This document shows positions 1-6,713 of a DNA stretch of 45,646 nucleotides, piece after piece. Under the pieces are notes generated by a model. That model was not told the origin of the DNA. It saw nothing but the letters and a program-made list of their open reading frames with translations, and made no database searches. The stretch comes from a virus: the IMG/VR virus record IMGVR_UViG_3300036715_001452, positions 1-45,646 of that record. The stretch is one strand, 5' to 3'. A program made the translations under genes and the position numbers. Every line of letters begins with the position of its first letter. Position 1 is the stretch's first letter.

Positions 1-126
1 TTGTAGACAGTAAGAGTGCCATTCTCTGTGCCTACTTTTGATGCCCAGAAGATAAGGCCGTCGCTGGCCACTTGAGCATTGCCGCACACCCAAGCGCTGT
101 CGGATACCTGAGCATTGCCGCACACC
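1..126. repeat. Terminal redundancy, left copy
   Basis: These 126 bases are identical to 45505-45630. The match then breaks because the right end lacks one 36-bp unit of the tandem repeat and continues as at position 163 of the left end. The minus-strand reading frame is the same in both copies. This fits a circular assembly cut inside a repeat-bearing gene, or a permuted genome; it does not prove a physical terminal repeat. Confidence 0.9.
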
Positions 127-581
127 CAAGCGCTGTCGGATACCTGAGCATTGCCGCACACCTGGGCGCTGTCGGATACCTGAGCGTTGCCACACACCTG
201 GGCGCTGTCGGATACCTGAGCGTTGCCACATATCCAAGCACTGCCAGATACCTGAGCATTTCCGTACACTTTAGCACTGCCAGATACCTGAGCATTTCCG
301 TACACTTTAGCGCTGCCATACACTTTAGCGCTGCCATACACTTTAGCGCTGCCAGATATCCAAGCACTGCCGTACACTTGAGCGTCGCCATACACCCAAG
401 CGTTGTCATACACCCAAGCGTTGCCGTCTTGGCTCAACGACTTCTCACTCTCCACGTACCCGCCAAGAGAACCAGCAGATGCAAAATAAGAGATCGCAAT
501 AAGGGCTCGAATGCGCTTTACAGTTCGGCCCGGCGCAATGGTGATTTCATCGCCTGGGACAAATTCATATTTTTTGGTCAT
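1..581 (-). CDS. Hexapeptide-repeat (left-handed beta-helix) protein, N-terminal part
   Basis: The gene starts at ATG 581 and is open at the left edge; its remainder is at 45327-45646. Joined across the contig ends it would encode about 252 residues. Residues 1-52 form a short N-terminal domain (starts MTKKYEFVPGDE). Then come about 20 six-residue units of the type G-[NS]-A-[QWK]-V-[YCS] (residues 53-172), the hallmark of left-handed beta-helix or hexapeptide folds. A C-terminal domain follows, with the pattern NGTLTVYNTEG and RGCF. Proteins of this design are common in phages and have no established role. The start overlaps the stop of the upstream gene (ATGA), and the ribosome binding site GGAG lies inside that gene's end. 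Identity as a repeat protein is clear; function is unknown. Confidence 0.85.
   Translation of the reverse strand, partial: MTKKYEFVPGDEITIAPGRTVKRIRALIAISYFASAGSLGGYVESEKSLSQDGNAWVYDNAWVYGDAQVYGSAWISGSAKVYGSAKVYGSAKVYGNAQVSGSAKVYGNAQVSGSAWICGNAQVSDSAQVCGNAQVSDSAQVCGNAQVSDSAWVCGNAQVSDSAWVCGNAQVASDGLIFWASKVGTENGTLTVY
66..425. repeat. Coding tandem repeat, 18-bp units in a 36-bp higher-order array
   Basis: Twenty 18-bp units encode the hexapeptide repeats. Near the left edge they alternate as a 36-bp pair (units reading GNAQVS and DSAxVC on the minus strand) that is nearly identical from copy to copy. The copy of this array at the right end has one fewer 36-bp unit next to the junction, so copy number either varies in the population or was mis-assembled. 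Confidence 0.9.
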
Positions 582-601
582 ACCTTTTTCTCCAGTAGTG
601 C
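576..601. repeat. 26-bp direct repeat, left copy, flanking the hexapeptide gene
   Basis: The same 26 bases occur at 45325-45350. On the minus strand they encode the last residues A-L-L-E-K-K-V of the upstream gene, its TGA, the overlapping ATG and one more codon (ACC) of the downstream gene, including the GGAG ribosome binding site. The two copies bracket the whole hexapeptide-repeat gene on the circular map. Confidence 0.95.
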
Positions 602-826
602 TCTCTCAAGCCTCTCCACCTCTGCCAGCGCATCTGCAAGCTGCTTGGATTGGGTGGTGAGGGCTACGCGAACCTGATCCTCTGAGAAAACAGCCACTTG
701 ATCAGCGATCGGTGTGTCATCTCTGTAATGTTGTTTTACCAGGTAATACTTCACACCCATGACGATATATCCATAAGGCTTACCGACCAGCGCCATCAAG
801 TCCGGTTTGGGTTCTTTGGTAGTCAT
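578..826 (-). CDS. Small early protein, unknown (82 aa)
   Basis: Starts at ATG 826 with GGAGAACGAA just upstream, and overlaps both neighbours by ATGA. The N-terminal half (KPDLMALVGKPYGYIVMGVKYYLVK) looks compact and beta-rich. The C-terminal half (residues about 45-82) is a charged helix, probably coiled coil, ending ALLEKKV. The same ending closes the hexapeptide-repeat protein encoded next. No family recognised. The tight coupling shows it is translated with its neighbours in the leftward early operon. Confidence 0.75.
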   Translation of the reverse strand: MTTKEPKPDLMALVGKPYGYIVMGVKYYLVKQHYRDDTPIADQVAVFSEDQVRVALTTQSKQLADALAEVERLERALLEKKV

Positions 827-1065
827 TTCGTTCTCCAGATTCGTAAAATATCGCCAATTTTCTTCTGCGTGAATTCATAGCCAGTGCTTCTGGCAAGGTT
901 GCTGGCATGTGCTCTGCGGGGGTTCGGGACTTCAAGGCAGTCCCCAACTTGCATGAGCTTGGCTTTCTCGTAGATGTCCGTCCTGGCACCTTTCGGGAAA
1001 GGCAGGGGAATGTCCTTTTTGATTGTGGCTTCAAGGATAAGCTTGCCGTCAATGTAGCGGGGCAT
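823..1065 (-). CDS. Small early protein, possible nucleic-acid-binding (80 aa)
   Basis: ATG 1065 is preferred because AAGGTG lies 8 bases upstream; a GTG at 1077 would add four residues. It overlaps the next gene by ATGA. Layout: a short beta region (residues 1-20), then YEKAKLMQVGDCLEVP and a C-terminal segment YEFTQKKIGDILRIWR. This resembles a widespread group of small phage proteins that end in a tyrosine or phenylalanine, basic-loop and R-x-W-R pattern, often thought to bind DNA, but I cannot name a family. Function not established. Confidence 0.75.
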   Translation of the reverse strand: MPRYIDGKLILEATIKKDIPLPFPKGARTDIYEKAKLMQVGDCLEVPNPRRAHASNLARSTGYEFTQKKIGDILRIWRTK

Positions 1066-1098
1066 CTTACTTGGCACCTTGGGAAAGAACGAAGGTTC

Positions 1099-1296
1099 TC
1101 ATTTTGACTTACCCCATTGGTTAACTATAACTTCAATCTGAACATCCAAGTATTCCTCGGCTGTCAGGTTTTGCCTAAGCCCAAGCAATTGCACCATGCG
1201 CAGCTGATTGGGGTTGTGTATGCAGGCTCCACCGCCCTTGCGGTGAGGGAACCAGTAGCCGCTGCAACTACAGGGCTTTAGTAAGGATGTGGTCAA
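1099..1296 (-). CDS. Small cysteine/histidine-rich early protein (about 65 aa)
   Basis: The frame holds a convincing block C-S-C-x-G-Y-W-F-P-H-R-x-G-G-G-A-C, a pattern seen in small phage proteins that probably bind zinc, followed by a helical tail ending QWGKSK. The only start close to this block is TTG at 1296, inside the end of the preceding gene; the longer open frame to 1596 is antisense-like sequence of that gene. The start is therefore uncertain and there is no strong ribosome binding site. Function unknown. Confidence 0.55.
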   Translation of the reverse strand: MTTSLLKPCSCSGYWFPHRKGGGACIHNPNQLRMVQLLGLRQNLTAEEYLDVQIEVIVNQWGKSK

Positions 1297-1636
1297 TAAT
1301 AGTACGTTTCTCACACTTAGAGAGTAATCTCTGCATCTCCGTGCGGATAGCCCTGTCAGATCGCAAGTGCCGCTGCGCCATAGTCTCCACGGAGGTAAAC
1401 GACATCCATGCCATAAGTAGACTATGACGCTCATTATCATTCCACGCACAGGTATTACGCGAAATGAGTGGATCTGTAATCTCTGGTCGTACCCCATTAG
1501 GCTTGACCATTGACCAGCCTTGAGAATTGATAACTGGCTGAGAAAGCTCAGCACATACAGCCCGAAGTTCTGCAGCAGCGAGGTCCAAGGCCTCAACTGC
1601 TTTACTGAGGGTATAGCTAAATTTAGAAGTGTTCAT
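1268..1636 (-). CDS. Early protein, helical, unknown (122 aa)
   Basis: Begins at ATG 1636, overlapping the stop of the upstream gene by ATGA. The N-terminal 35 residues form a helix (residues EALDLAAAELRAVCAELSQP). The rest contains W-N-D-N-E-R-H-S and a basic segment RHLRSDRAIRTEMQRLLSK that could form a helix-turn-helix-like pair, but no family is recognised. It sits between a zinc-ribbon protein and the cysteine-rich gene in the leftward early operon. A DNA- or RNA-polymerase-binding role is only a guess. Confidence 0.7.
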   Translation of the reverse strand: MNTSKFSYTLSKAVEALDLAAAELRAVCAELSQPVINSQGWSMVKPNGVRPEITDPLISRNTCAWNDNERHSLLMAWMSFTSVETMAQRHLRSDRAIRTEMQRLLSKCEKRTIIDHILTKAL

Positions 1637-2310
1637 GATATGACTGAGGTTGAGGTCGTCTGGAGAGATTCCGCAATTTCATCTTGCTGTGCTTCGAAGT
1701 CGAGCTGCTCTTGCTCTTCAGCAGATGGGCCGTCTTCTTCCTCAGCTCCGAAGTCCACCCCCAACTGATCTGCAGGGTAGCCAGCTTCATCAAGACAAAA
1801 CCCACAGAAAGGGGTTTTGAGGTTGGAGGTTTTGACTTCTTTTGTCAAGTTCTTGTTGCTGTCGTCATTGGCAGGCACCCAACGGTAAGTATCCCGCACG
1901 TAGGCATGACGCTGCTTCTGGAAAATGCCGGTGAAAGATGCTGTGAGGTTGCCACATGCTGCACATTCCTGGATCTGGAACATTGCGGTGGCTGCAAGTG
2001 GGAGCCATTCTCGCTTGGACTCCAGGCGGCGAGTGTCATCCAAGAGATCTTGCAAGGAAGTGTTGCCAGTGAGTCGCCCGCTTTTGAGGGCTTTGCGGTT
2101 TTTGCGAAGCTGGCGGCCTTCAGCGGCATGGTCGCGGGCCTCGGACAAGAGGTCATCGAAGCTGAAGCCAGTAGACTCAGAAGTTGTTGCAAGAGGCTCC
2201 TCAGAATCTGATGGCCCTGAGCTGTCAACAACAGATTCTTCCCCTAGGGTGTCGCCATTGTCGAAGCCAATGTTATCCTCGTCTGAGCCGAGTTGCGGCT
2301 GTGTGTGCAT
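1633..2310 (-). CDS. Acidic protein with a central two-CxxC zinc motif (225 aa)
   Basis: ATG 2310 is chosen because AAAAAGGACTGACTACC precedes it; the same leader precedes the gene starting at 5336. The first 50 residues are acidic and disordered, followed by a helical region (FDDLLSEARDHAAEGRQLRK). A central CAACG and, about 45 residues later, CGFC make a likely four-cysteine zinc site. The C-terminal 50 residues are again acidic and rich in Glu and Gln. Length and layout suggest a scaffold-like or adaptor protein. No family recognised. Confidence 0.75.
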   Translation of the reverse strand: MHTQPQLGSDEDNIGFDNGDTLGEESVVDSSGPSDSEEPLATTSESTGFSFDDLLSEARDHAAEGRQLRKNRKALKSGRLTGNTSLQDLLDDTRRLESKREWLPLAATAMFQIQECAACGNLTASFTGIFQKQRHAYVRDTYRWVPANDDSNKNLTKEVKTSNLKTPFCGFCLDEAGYPADQLGVDFGAEEEDGPSAEEQEQLDFEAQQDEIAESLQTTSTSVIS

Positions 2311-2423
2311 GGTAGTCAGTCCTTTTTCAAAAGCCATGAGCACAATGCTCATATGCAATGGTAATTATAATGTATTACGCGCGAGAAATCATCAAGTTTA
2401 TTGTATGATTTTTAACTACTTAG

Positions 2424-2475
2424 GACGAGTTTCACACCCGCATTATTATATATTAATGCGGGTGTGAAACTCACA
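2424..2475. repeat. Dispersed palindrome, copy 1
   Basis: A 46-bp dyad (2427-2472) with 22 of 23 pairs matching. The core CACCCGCATTATTAT is mirrored by ATATTAATGCGGGTG, with outer arms GAGTTT and AAACTC. It lies between two minus-strand genes, 22 bases downstream (in the minus direction) of a terminator-like hairpin and 117 bases upstream of the start codon at 2310. TATAAT is present on the minus strand. Confidence 0.95.
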
Positions 2476-2490
2476 TGCCCTGCCTAAGCA

Positions 2491-2525
2491 CAAAGCCCCC
2501 ACAAACCGCAAGATCTGTGGGGGCT
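2491..2525 (-). terminator. Intrinsic terminator-like hairpin after the 193-aa gene
   Basis: A perfect 10-bp stem, AGCCCCCACA paired with TGTGGGGGCT, has a 12-base loop. Read on the minus strand it is followed by TTTG, a short and weak U-tract. It lies 72 bases past the stop of the 193-aa gene. Confidence 0.6.
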
Positions 2526-2596
2526 CCAACCTGAAGCAGGCTCTGGAAGGACTAAAACCAGAGGGACTTCAGGAAAGCAGGCAAGCCTGCAAAGAG

Positions 2597-3178
2597 TTAC
2601 TCGGCAGCTGTTTCGGCCGCAGGTCCATCAACACCGACGCCCAACTTGGCCAGCACAGCATCGGTATCAACCTGCGGTCCCTTGGCACGCTTGGCCGCTT
2701 CGAGGCGAGCAATGATCGGCTGCAGCTTGGGGTGGCCACGCAGGGCCACTTTGTCGGCCTGGGGCAGTGCCTTGAGCTCTTCCTTGATGGTGGCAGGGGA
2801 TTTGCCGGTGAGTTCCACCAATGCACGGGCCAGCACACTGGAGCCCGCAATGCCAGAAGCTTCGCGGCGTTGGCTCCAATCACCTGCAGCCAGACGTTCC
2901 ATCAGTTCATCAACAGCCAAGATGGCGTCGTCGATGTCATCCAGACCGGAGACTTCATCACCCAGCTTCTGCTCGGCACCGTGCAAAGCAAATTGCTGCA
3001 ACAGCTCAGCAGGAATCGTGAAGAGGCGAGTTTCACCGTTCACGAAGTCCAATCGGGTTTGCAGTTGACCATCCGCCGTGATTTCACTCGATTTCAGCAG
3101 GCGGCGTTTGCCGGGAAAATCCACTGTACGGCCATCATCCATCTTGACCGTGTTGTAAGTTGTTTCTGCTCGTGCCAT
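2597..3178 (-). CDS. Early protein, paralogue of the 178-aa protein at 4800 (193 aa)
   Basis: ATG 3178 has AGGAACTG upstream, and a near-consensus promoter lies about 100 bases before it. The N-terminal part (residues 1-55) is beta-rich and ends with N-G-E-T-R-L-F-T-I-P. The remainder is helical, with L-x-R-A-L-V-E-L-T-G-K-S and K-V-A-L-R-G-H-P-K. These blocks align with A-M-V-A-L-T-G-K-E-S and K-A-L-R-G-S-P-K-V of the 178-aa protein, so the two are paralogues. Near the C-terminus is VDTDAVLAKLGV, a motif shared with two other early proteins. Its own promoter suggests a protein made in quantity. Function unknown. Confidence 0.85.
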   Translation of the reverse strand: MARAETTYNTVKMDDGRTVDFPGKRRLLKSSEITADGQLQTRLDFVNGETRLFTIPAELLQQFALHGAEQKLGDEVSGLDDIDDAILAVDELMERLAAGDWSQRREASGIAGSSVLARALVELTGKSPATIKEELKALPQADKVALRGHPKLQPIIARLEAAKRAKGPQVDTDAVLAKLGVGVDGPAAETAAE

Positions 3179-3278
3179 GTTTTCAGTTCCTGAAAGAAAA
3201 AGTCCTTAACGAAATGCGGCGAGACTTTGATGCCGACCACTTAGCAAAGGCGCCGAGTGGGTTTGGGTTTGAGATTCG

Positions 3279-3306
3279 ACTATAGCACAGGTTTGCCAGC
3301 TGTCAA
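3279..3306 (-). promoter_or_regulatory. Sigma-70-type promoter for the 193-aa gene
   Basis: Minus-strand reading gives a perfect -35 box TTGACA (complement of 3301-3306), a 16-bp spacer and a -10 box TATAGT (complement of 3279-3284). The predicted start is near 3272, about 95 bases before ATG 3178. It is the best host-type promoter I see in the window. Confidence 0.7.
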
Positions 3307-3323
3307 CAATTTTCACCACAGTT

Positions 3324-3722
3324 CTATGGTTTGGCTTGCTGGCGAGCTTCACGATCGCGGATTTCGTTGAGTTGCTTCAGCAGTTTGTTGGGCAAGAGTT
3401 CAGGGACAGTGGCCGTGGGGTCAGGTGGCAGGTCAAGAACGGAGCGCAGCAGGTGATTGTCCCAACGATCCCGCTTCATCGAGAAGACGACTGAGCTGTC
3501 TTCAATAGTGAGGGTCAGGTGCTTGGTGAGTTCCAGCAGGTCTGGGCGAAGGTTCTCACGTTCAAGTGCCCGGAAGTAACTCCAGATTCGGAAGCGCATT
3601 TTGTAGGCTTTTTTCGGGTCACCACAGGGAAGTTGGAATCCCGGCTGATTAAACCCACGCACCAAGAGTGTTTCATACTCAGGCCCGAATGAGATTGAGG
3701 TGTCAAGTTCTCGCTTTGCCAT
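3324..3722 (-). CDS. Early protein, unknown (132 aa)
   Basis: ATG 3722 is preferred over the upstream in-frame ATG at 3755 because GAAGGAAAACTACAG precedes it. The protein starts MAKRELDTSISFGPEYE. It contains a region F-R-I-W-S-Y-F-R-A-L-E-R and ends in a basic helix (LNEIRDREARQQAKP). It has no cysteines in a metal pattern and no membrane segment. I do not recognise the family. A 228-base leader with no gene, then palindrome copy 2, lies upstream, so the gene may be transcribed from there. Confidence 0.75.
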   Translation of the reverse strand: MAKRELDTSISFGPEYETLLVRGFNQPGFQLPCGDPKKAYKMRFRIWSYFRALERENLRPDLLELTKHLTLTIEDSSVVFSMKRDRWDNHLLRSVLDLPPDPTATVPELLPNKLLKQLNEIRDREARQQAKP

Positions 3723-3950
3723 CTGTAGTTTTCCTTCTGTAGTTGGGGGTTGCACCGGAGTTTGCCCGGAGTTTTTCCAGATTGCAAGGGCACAATTGGA
3801 CTGCTTAGTGGGTCAGTTTATGGGGTGATTGGTGGGGGATTGTGGCATGGTGCGGATGCCATGGCAACGGGGCGCAATCGAGCATGAGCGCGTCAACCAT
3901 GCGGGGACATACTAGGGTATGGGAAACGGAGAAAACGCCTACAATCGGTG
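3723..3950. other. Gene-free leader between palindrome copy 2 and the 132-aa gene
   Basis: No open frame here has a ribosome binding site or protein-like composition on either strand. It holds a direct repeat of the type CTCCGG near 3750-3775. I could not find a convincing -10/-35 pair, so the dyad at 3951-3990 is the only obvious candidate signal for the downstream gene. Confidence 0.5.
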
Positions 3951-3990
3951 TTCTGCACCCGCATTAATATATAATAATGCGGGTGTGAAA
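3951..3990. repeat. Dispersed palindrome, copy 2
   Basis: Core 3956-3985: CACCCGCATTAATAT and its mirror ATAATAATGCGGGTG. The outer arms TTCTG and TGAAA differ by transitions only. It lies directly downstream, in the minus direction, of a canonical intrinsic terminator (stem 4004-4022) and upstream of the 132-aa gene. Confidence 0.95.
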
Positions 3991-3993
3991 TAG

Positions 3994-4022
3994 GCAAAAG
4001 AAAAGCCCCTCGGAAGGGGGCT
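3994..4022 (-). terminator. Intrinsic terminator after the 81-aa gene
   Basis: Minus-strand reading: stem AGCCCC, 7-base loop, GGGGCT, then TTTTCTTTTG. The GC-rich stem with a U-rich tail is a standard factor-independent terminator. It sits 18 bases past the stop of the 81-aa gene and immediately before palindrome copy 2. Confidence 0.8.
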
Positions 4023-4040
4023 GTGGTTGCGAGGCGCTGC

Positions 4041-4286
4041 TCAGTGATTTGCCGGATGCGCTGGATCTGCTTCCCACAATGGATTCTGATCCGCTGGCAC
4101 CTTGTCAAAAAACCCAAACACGTCACCTGTGAGCTTGTAGGTTCGGTCAGCTGCATTCAGCAGCTCAAGTTGGTTGAAGGCTTGCCGCACGTCGGCATCA
4201 ACTGCCATGTCAAATACAGCCACAGCTTCACCTGCACCATGAGTGGCGGGGTTTGCCCATGAAATTGTCAGAATTTTGGTTTTCAT
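4041..4286 (-). CDS. Early protein, unknown (81 aa)
   Basis: ATG 4286 is preceded by AAGGAGTTATCATTA, a strong ribosome binding site; the upstream in-frame start at 4337 lacks one. The protein opens MKTKILTISWANPATHG. It contains A-V-F-D-M-A-V-D-A-D-V-R-Q-A-F-N-Q-L and Y-K-L-T-G-D-V-F-G-F-F, giving a mixed alpha/beta pattern. There is no cysteine or membrane segment. Not recognised. It is followed by an intrinsic terminator, so it ends the first short transcript of the leftward unit. Confidence 0.8.
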   Translation of the reverse strand: MKTKILTISWANPATHGAGEAVAVFDMAVDADVRQAFNQLELLNAADRTYKLTGDVFGFFDKVPADQNPLWEADPAHPANH

Positions 4287-4368
4287 TAATGATAACTCCT
4301 TATGAGAACGACTAGGGCAATGAGAATCAAAGCCCATTCGATTAGGGTGGACATATGGCAGATAGCTG

Positions 4369-4596
4369 TTAGTAGGTCAGCCCCATGAGGCATAATTCAG
4401 CAGCCCCATAGACTTTGGCTTCCCCACAACATTCGCAGACATATTTACGGGCGTCTGGTTCGGTAGGTTGTGTTTCGCCACAAGCCAAGCAGAAGCCCAT
4501 GCCGTCTTCATCCAGCTCTTGTGCATACTCAAGACTGGGCTTGAATTGCACGGCCCCGTTTTTAGCCTTGTAGGGCTTCATGCGCTCGGGTATCAT
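4369..4596 (-). CDS. Zinc-ribbon early protein (75 aa)
   Basis: ATG 4596 follows TGGAGAATCTAGC. Residues 36-39 are CLAC and residues 54-58 CECCG, separated by about 14 residues with E-P-D-A-R-K-Y, a classic zinc-ribbon spacing. The tail reads A-K-V-Y-G-A-A-E-L. Proteins with this pattern are common in the early regions of tailed phages, and no biochemical role is established that I know of. It lies between the 178-aa and 81-aa genes in the first leftward transcript. Confidence 0.85.
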   Translation of the reverse strand: MIPERMKPYKAKNGAVQFKPSLEYAQELDEDGMGFCLACGETQPTEPDARKYVCECCGEAKVYGAAELCLMGLTY

Positions 4597-4799
4597 GCTA
4601 GATTCTCCAGAGAATCAATGGCAAACCCGCACGCTTGGCTTCCCGTGCGGCATGTCGTAATGCTCGGCGCCACTGAATTGTAGCTCGGAGCGAAAGAGAT
4701 TGTGGCATGATGTGGAAGTCCTTTCCATTATAACTGTTGGGCAATATCACCCACCACAGCCACTATCGCTAATGGCTGCTAGTGTGAGACTACCTCAGC
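4597..4799. other. 203-base gene-free spacer
   Basis: No supported gene. I see no strong hairpin, no palindrome of the dispersed family and no convincing promoter on the minus strand. It may only be a leader for the 75-aa gene. Confidence 0.5.
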
Positions 4800-5336
4800 C
4801 TATTCGCTATCGGCGTCAAACCCGAATTTGGCCAAGACTGCGTCAACGTCAACCTTCGATGCGGCTGTACGCAATTCGGCCATTTTACCTGCAACCTTCG
4901 GAGAACCCCTCAAGGCCTTGCGCTCTTCATCCGTGAGCGCATCCAGCATGCCCTTGATCTCAGCCGATTCCTTGCCTGTGAGGGCCACCATTGCACGAAG
5001 GAACAATCCCGAATTGTCGGCTGTGCCACCCTCACGGCCCTTGTTCCATGTGCCATCCGTCGATGTGATGCGTCCCAGCACTTCATCGACTGCACTAATT
5101 TTGTCGCCCAAGGTAGCGCTCCGGCCCGTGTCGAGGTTGCGTGGGATAGCCGCAGCATCAACCAATTTTTGCTTCAATCCGTGGAACGTGGCGTAGGTGC
5201 GAATTGCGGTATTGAGCTTCGACGGGTTGACCGTGCGGGTTTGCCCGTTGCCATAGATGAGTGTGAGGGTATCGGCGTCAACGTCAATTTCAACGCTAAC
5301 GGCAGCAGGTGTTTTGGTGGTGGAGATGGTTGCCAT
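4800..5336 (-). CDS. First leftward early protein, paralogue of the 193-aa protein (178 aa)
   Basis: ATG 5336 is chosen over the open frame to 5420 because the leader AAAAGGACTGACTATC precedes it, matching the leader of the 225-aa gene. The N-terminal half is beta-rich (V-E-I-D-V-D-A-D-T-L-T-L-I-Y). The C-terminal half shares A-M-V-A-L-T-G-K-E-S and K-A-L-R-G-S-P-K-V with the 193-aa protein. It ends in VDVDAVLAKFGF, the motif found in three early proteins. As the first gene after the divergent region it should be among the earliest expressed. Function unknown. Confidence 0.85.
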   Translation of the reverse strand: MATISTTKTPAAVSVEIDVDADTLTLIYGNGQTRTVNPSKLNTAIRTYATFHGLKQKLVDAAAIPRNLDTGRSATLGDKISAVDEVLGRITSTDGTWNKGREGGTADNSGLFLRAMVALTGKESAEIKGMLDALTDEERKALRGSPKVAGKMAELRTAASKVDVDAVLAKFGFDADSE

Positions 5337-5421
5337 GATAGTCAGTCCTTTTGGTGCATGCCGCGATGTTGCGGCACCAATATACATGCATACACCATGC
5401 CAACATTCCCTGAGCCCCACA

Positions 5422-5449
5422 ATTATTTGAAAAACATCAATGAAATCAA
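5422..5449 (-). promoter_or_regulatory. Possible sigma-70 promoter for the leftward early unit
   Basis: Minus-strand -35 TTGATT (complement of 5444-5449), 16-bp spacer, -10 AATAAT (complement of 5422-5427). The start would be near 5415, giving an 80-base leader before ATG 5336. The -35 box matches 4 of 6 bases and the -10 box 5 of 6. Confidence 0.4.
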
Positions 5450-6136
5450 TAGGTTACATCACGTCACAGCCCAATGCCCATGCATACCATATTGTGAGAT
5501 GTAAAGTTTCCCCGAATCCTATCCCCCATGCGACGTATTGCTATAACACCAGCGACGAGAACTGTCGGGATTGTTTACAATGGGGTTGCACCTCATAGCT
5601 ACTATACATGGCACGCTAATTGCTCCCGTGCGCGCGCGCATTCGTATACAGCGTATGGCTCCGTCCGTTACATATGCATGGAGCTAGGCTGGTACATGGT
5701 AGGGATAGCGCGTAGGCCGGTGTGCGTGGCGTGAGCCGCCACGTCGCGCCCCAATCAACACTACCAGCTGCCCTACGCCAGCCCCGTGGTAGTGGTGTGC
5801 CTGCACGTTGCCCAGCACCTGCCCTCAGCCCCACTCAACTAAGCCACCGCGCCCACATCACAATGGCTTGCTCCGCATTGGGGCATAGCTACAGCCTATC
5901 GCCCGCGCTGCCGTCACTGCCGCAGCCACAATGCACCACAACAGTGCGCTGCTGACCAGCGATCAGGGAGAGAAAAGTGCCTGGGGGGAGGGGGAAATTT
6001 CAGGGGGAAAATAAAAGCTGTATTGCACGAAGCTAAATTTTTTGAAAATTTCCCCAATTGTGCTCCGGCTGCGTACCGCAACAGTCACCACGTTAGTGGA
6101 GAGCCTGCAAGTCACACACCCACGAACGGTTCCAGT

Positions 6137-6152
6137 AATTTTTTAAAAAATT
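6137..6152. other. AT palindrome in an AT-rich patch
   Basis: A perfect 16-bp palindrome of six T and six A flanked by AATT halves, lying 10 bases before palindrome copy 3. A similar AT patch is at about 6033-6055. In a GC-richer genome this could be an easily melted element of an origin. Confidence 0.5.
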
Positions 6153-6161
6153 TGCTTGAGG

Positions 6162-6201
6162 TTTCACACCCGCGTTATTATATAATAATACGGGCGCAGA
6201 A
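6162..6201. repeat. Dispersed palindrome, copy 3
   Basis: TTTCACACCCGCGTTATTAT mirrored by ATAATAATACGGGCGCAGAA. It is the least symmetrical copy in the GC part, with C/A and G/T mismatches, but each half still fits the half-site consensus. Confidence 0.9.
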
Positions 6202-6331
6202 CTCACCACAGCGGCCCCTCTTATAACAGTAACAGCTACGGCTAGTAAGTCGCCGTGCTAACGGAGGGCCCCCCATCCCCTCTGCTGCCGCTGCTCTTAC
6301 TAACAACTCAGCTTCCGTCCGTTGGTATATT

Positions 6332-6367
6332 CCGCACCCGCGTTAATATATAATAACGCGGGTGTAT
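6332..6367. repeat. Dispersed palindrome, copy 4
   Basis: Core 6335-6364: CACCCGCGTTAATAT mirrored by ATAATAACGCGGGTG. The usual GCA is replaced by GCG and matched by CGC on the other arm, so the change is compensated. Confidence 0.95.
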
Positions 6368-6685
6368 TATTATCTGTTATATGCTCCCCGAGCTGGTGCC
6401 TATTTTTTGAGCACACCCCCAGCGCCCTCTGAACTGCGCCCAATTAGCTAGTTGCTACAGCTTCGCGGTGCCCGGCTACGGGAGAGCCCACCATCTCGCA
6501 ACCCCTTACTAGCTGCTGCAGCCCCAATTTCCACCCACTTACTGTTGCTGTAGCTGTTGCTTTTGCGGCTGTAACAGCAATGCTGCAGCTGTGGGCTTGA
6601 CGGGGGTTGGCGCCCGCCGTGAGGCGGGAAGCAGAGCCAACAAGTGTGCTGCAGCCCTTTGGCGGCTGCCGAAACCCCATTTTGA

Positions 6686-6713
6686 GCTACGCGCGTACAC
6701 GCCCACGCGTAGC
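6686..6713. repeat. 8-bp inverted repeat in a CG-step-rich tract
   Basis: GCTACGCG at 6686-6693 and CGCGTAGC at 6706-6713 with a 12-base loop; a further CGCGCACGTGCG follows. It is unrelated to the dispersed palindrome family. Confidence 0.6.

Noticed and set aside
32-409. A 125-codon open frame on the minus strand made of repeats
   Set aside because: It is the wrong frame of the hexapeptide-repeat gene; the correct frame gives G-N-A-Q-V-type units and joins in phase across the contig ends.
5528-5955. Plus-strand frames of 68 and 77 codons near the leftward start
   Set aside because: No ribosome binding site, unusual residue content and overlap with equally long frames on the other strand.
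5966-6007. G-rich tract as a G-quadruplex
   Set aside because: Only three G-runs are close together; the fourth is separated by 14 bases, so a standard quadruplex is not supported.
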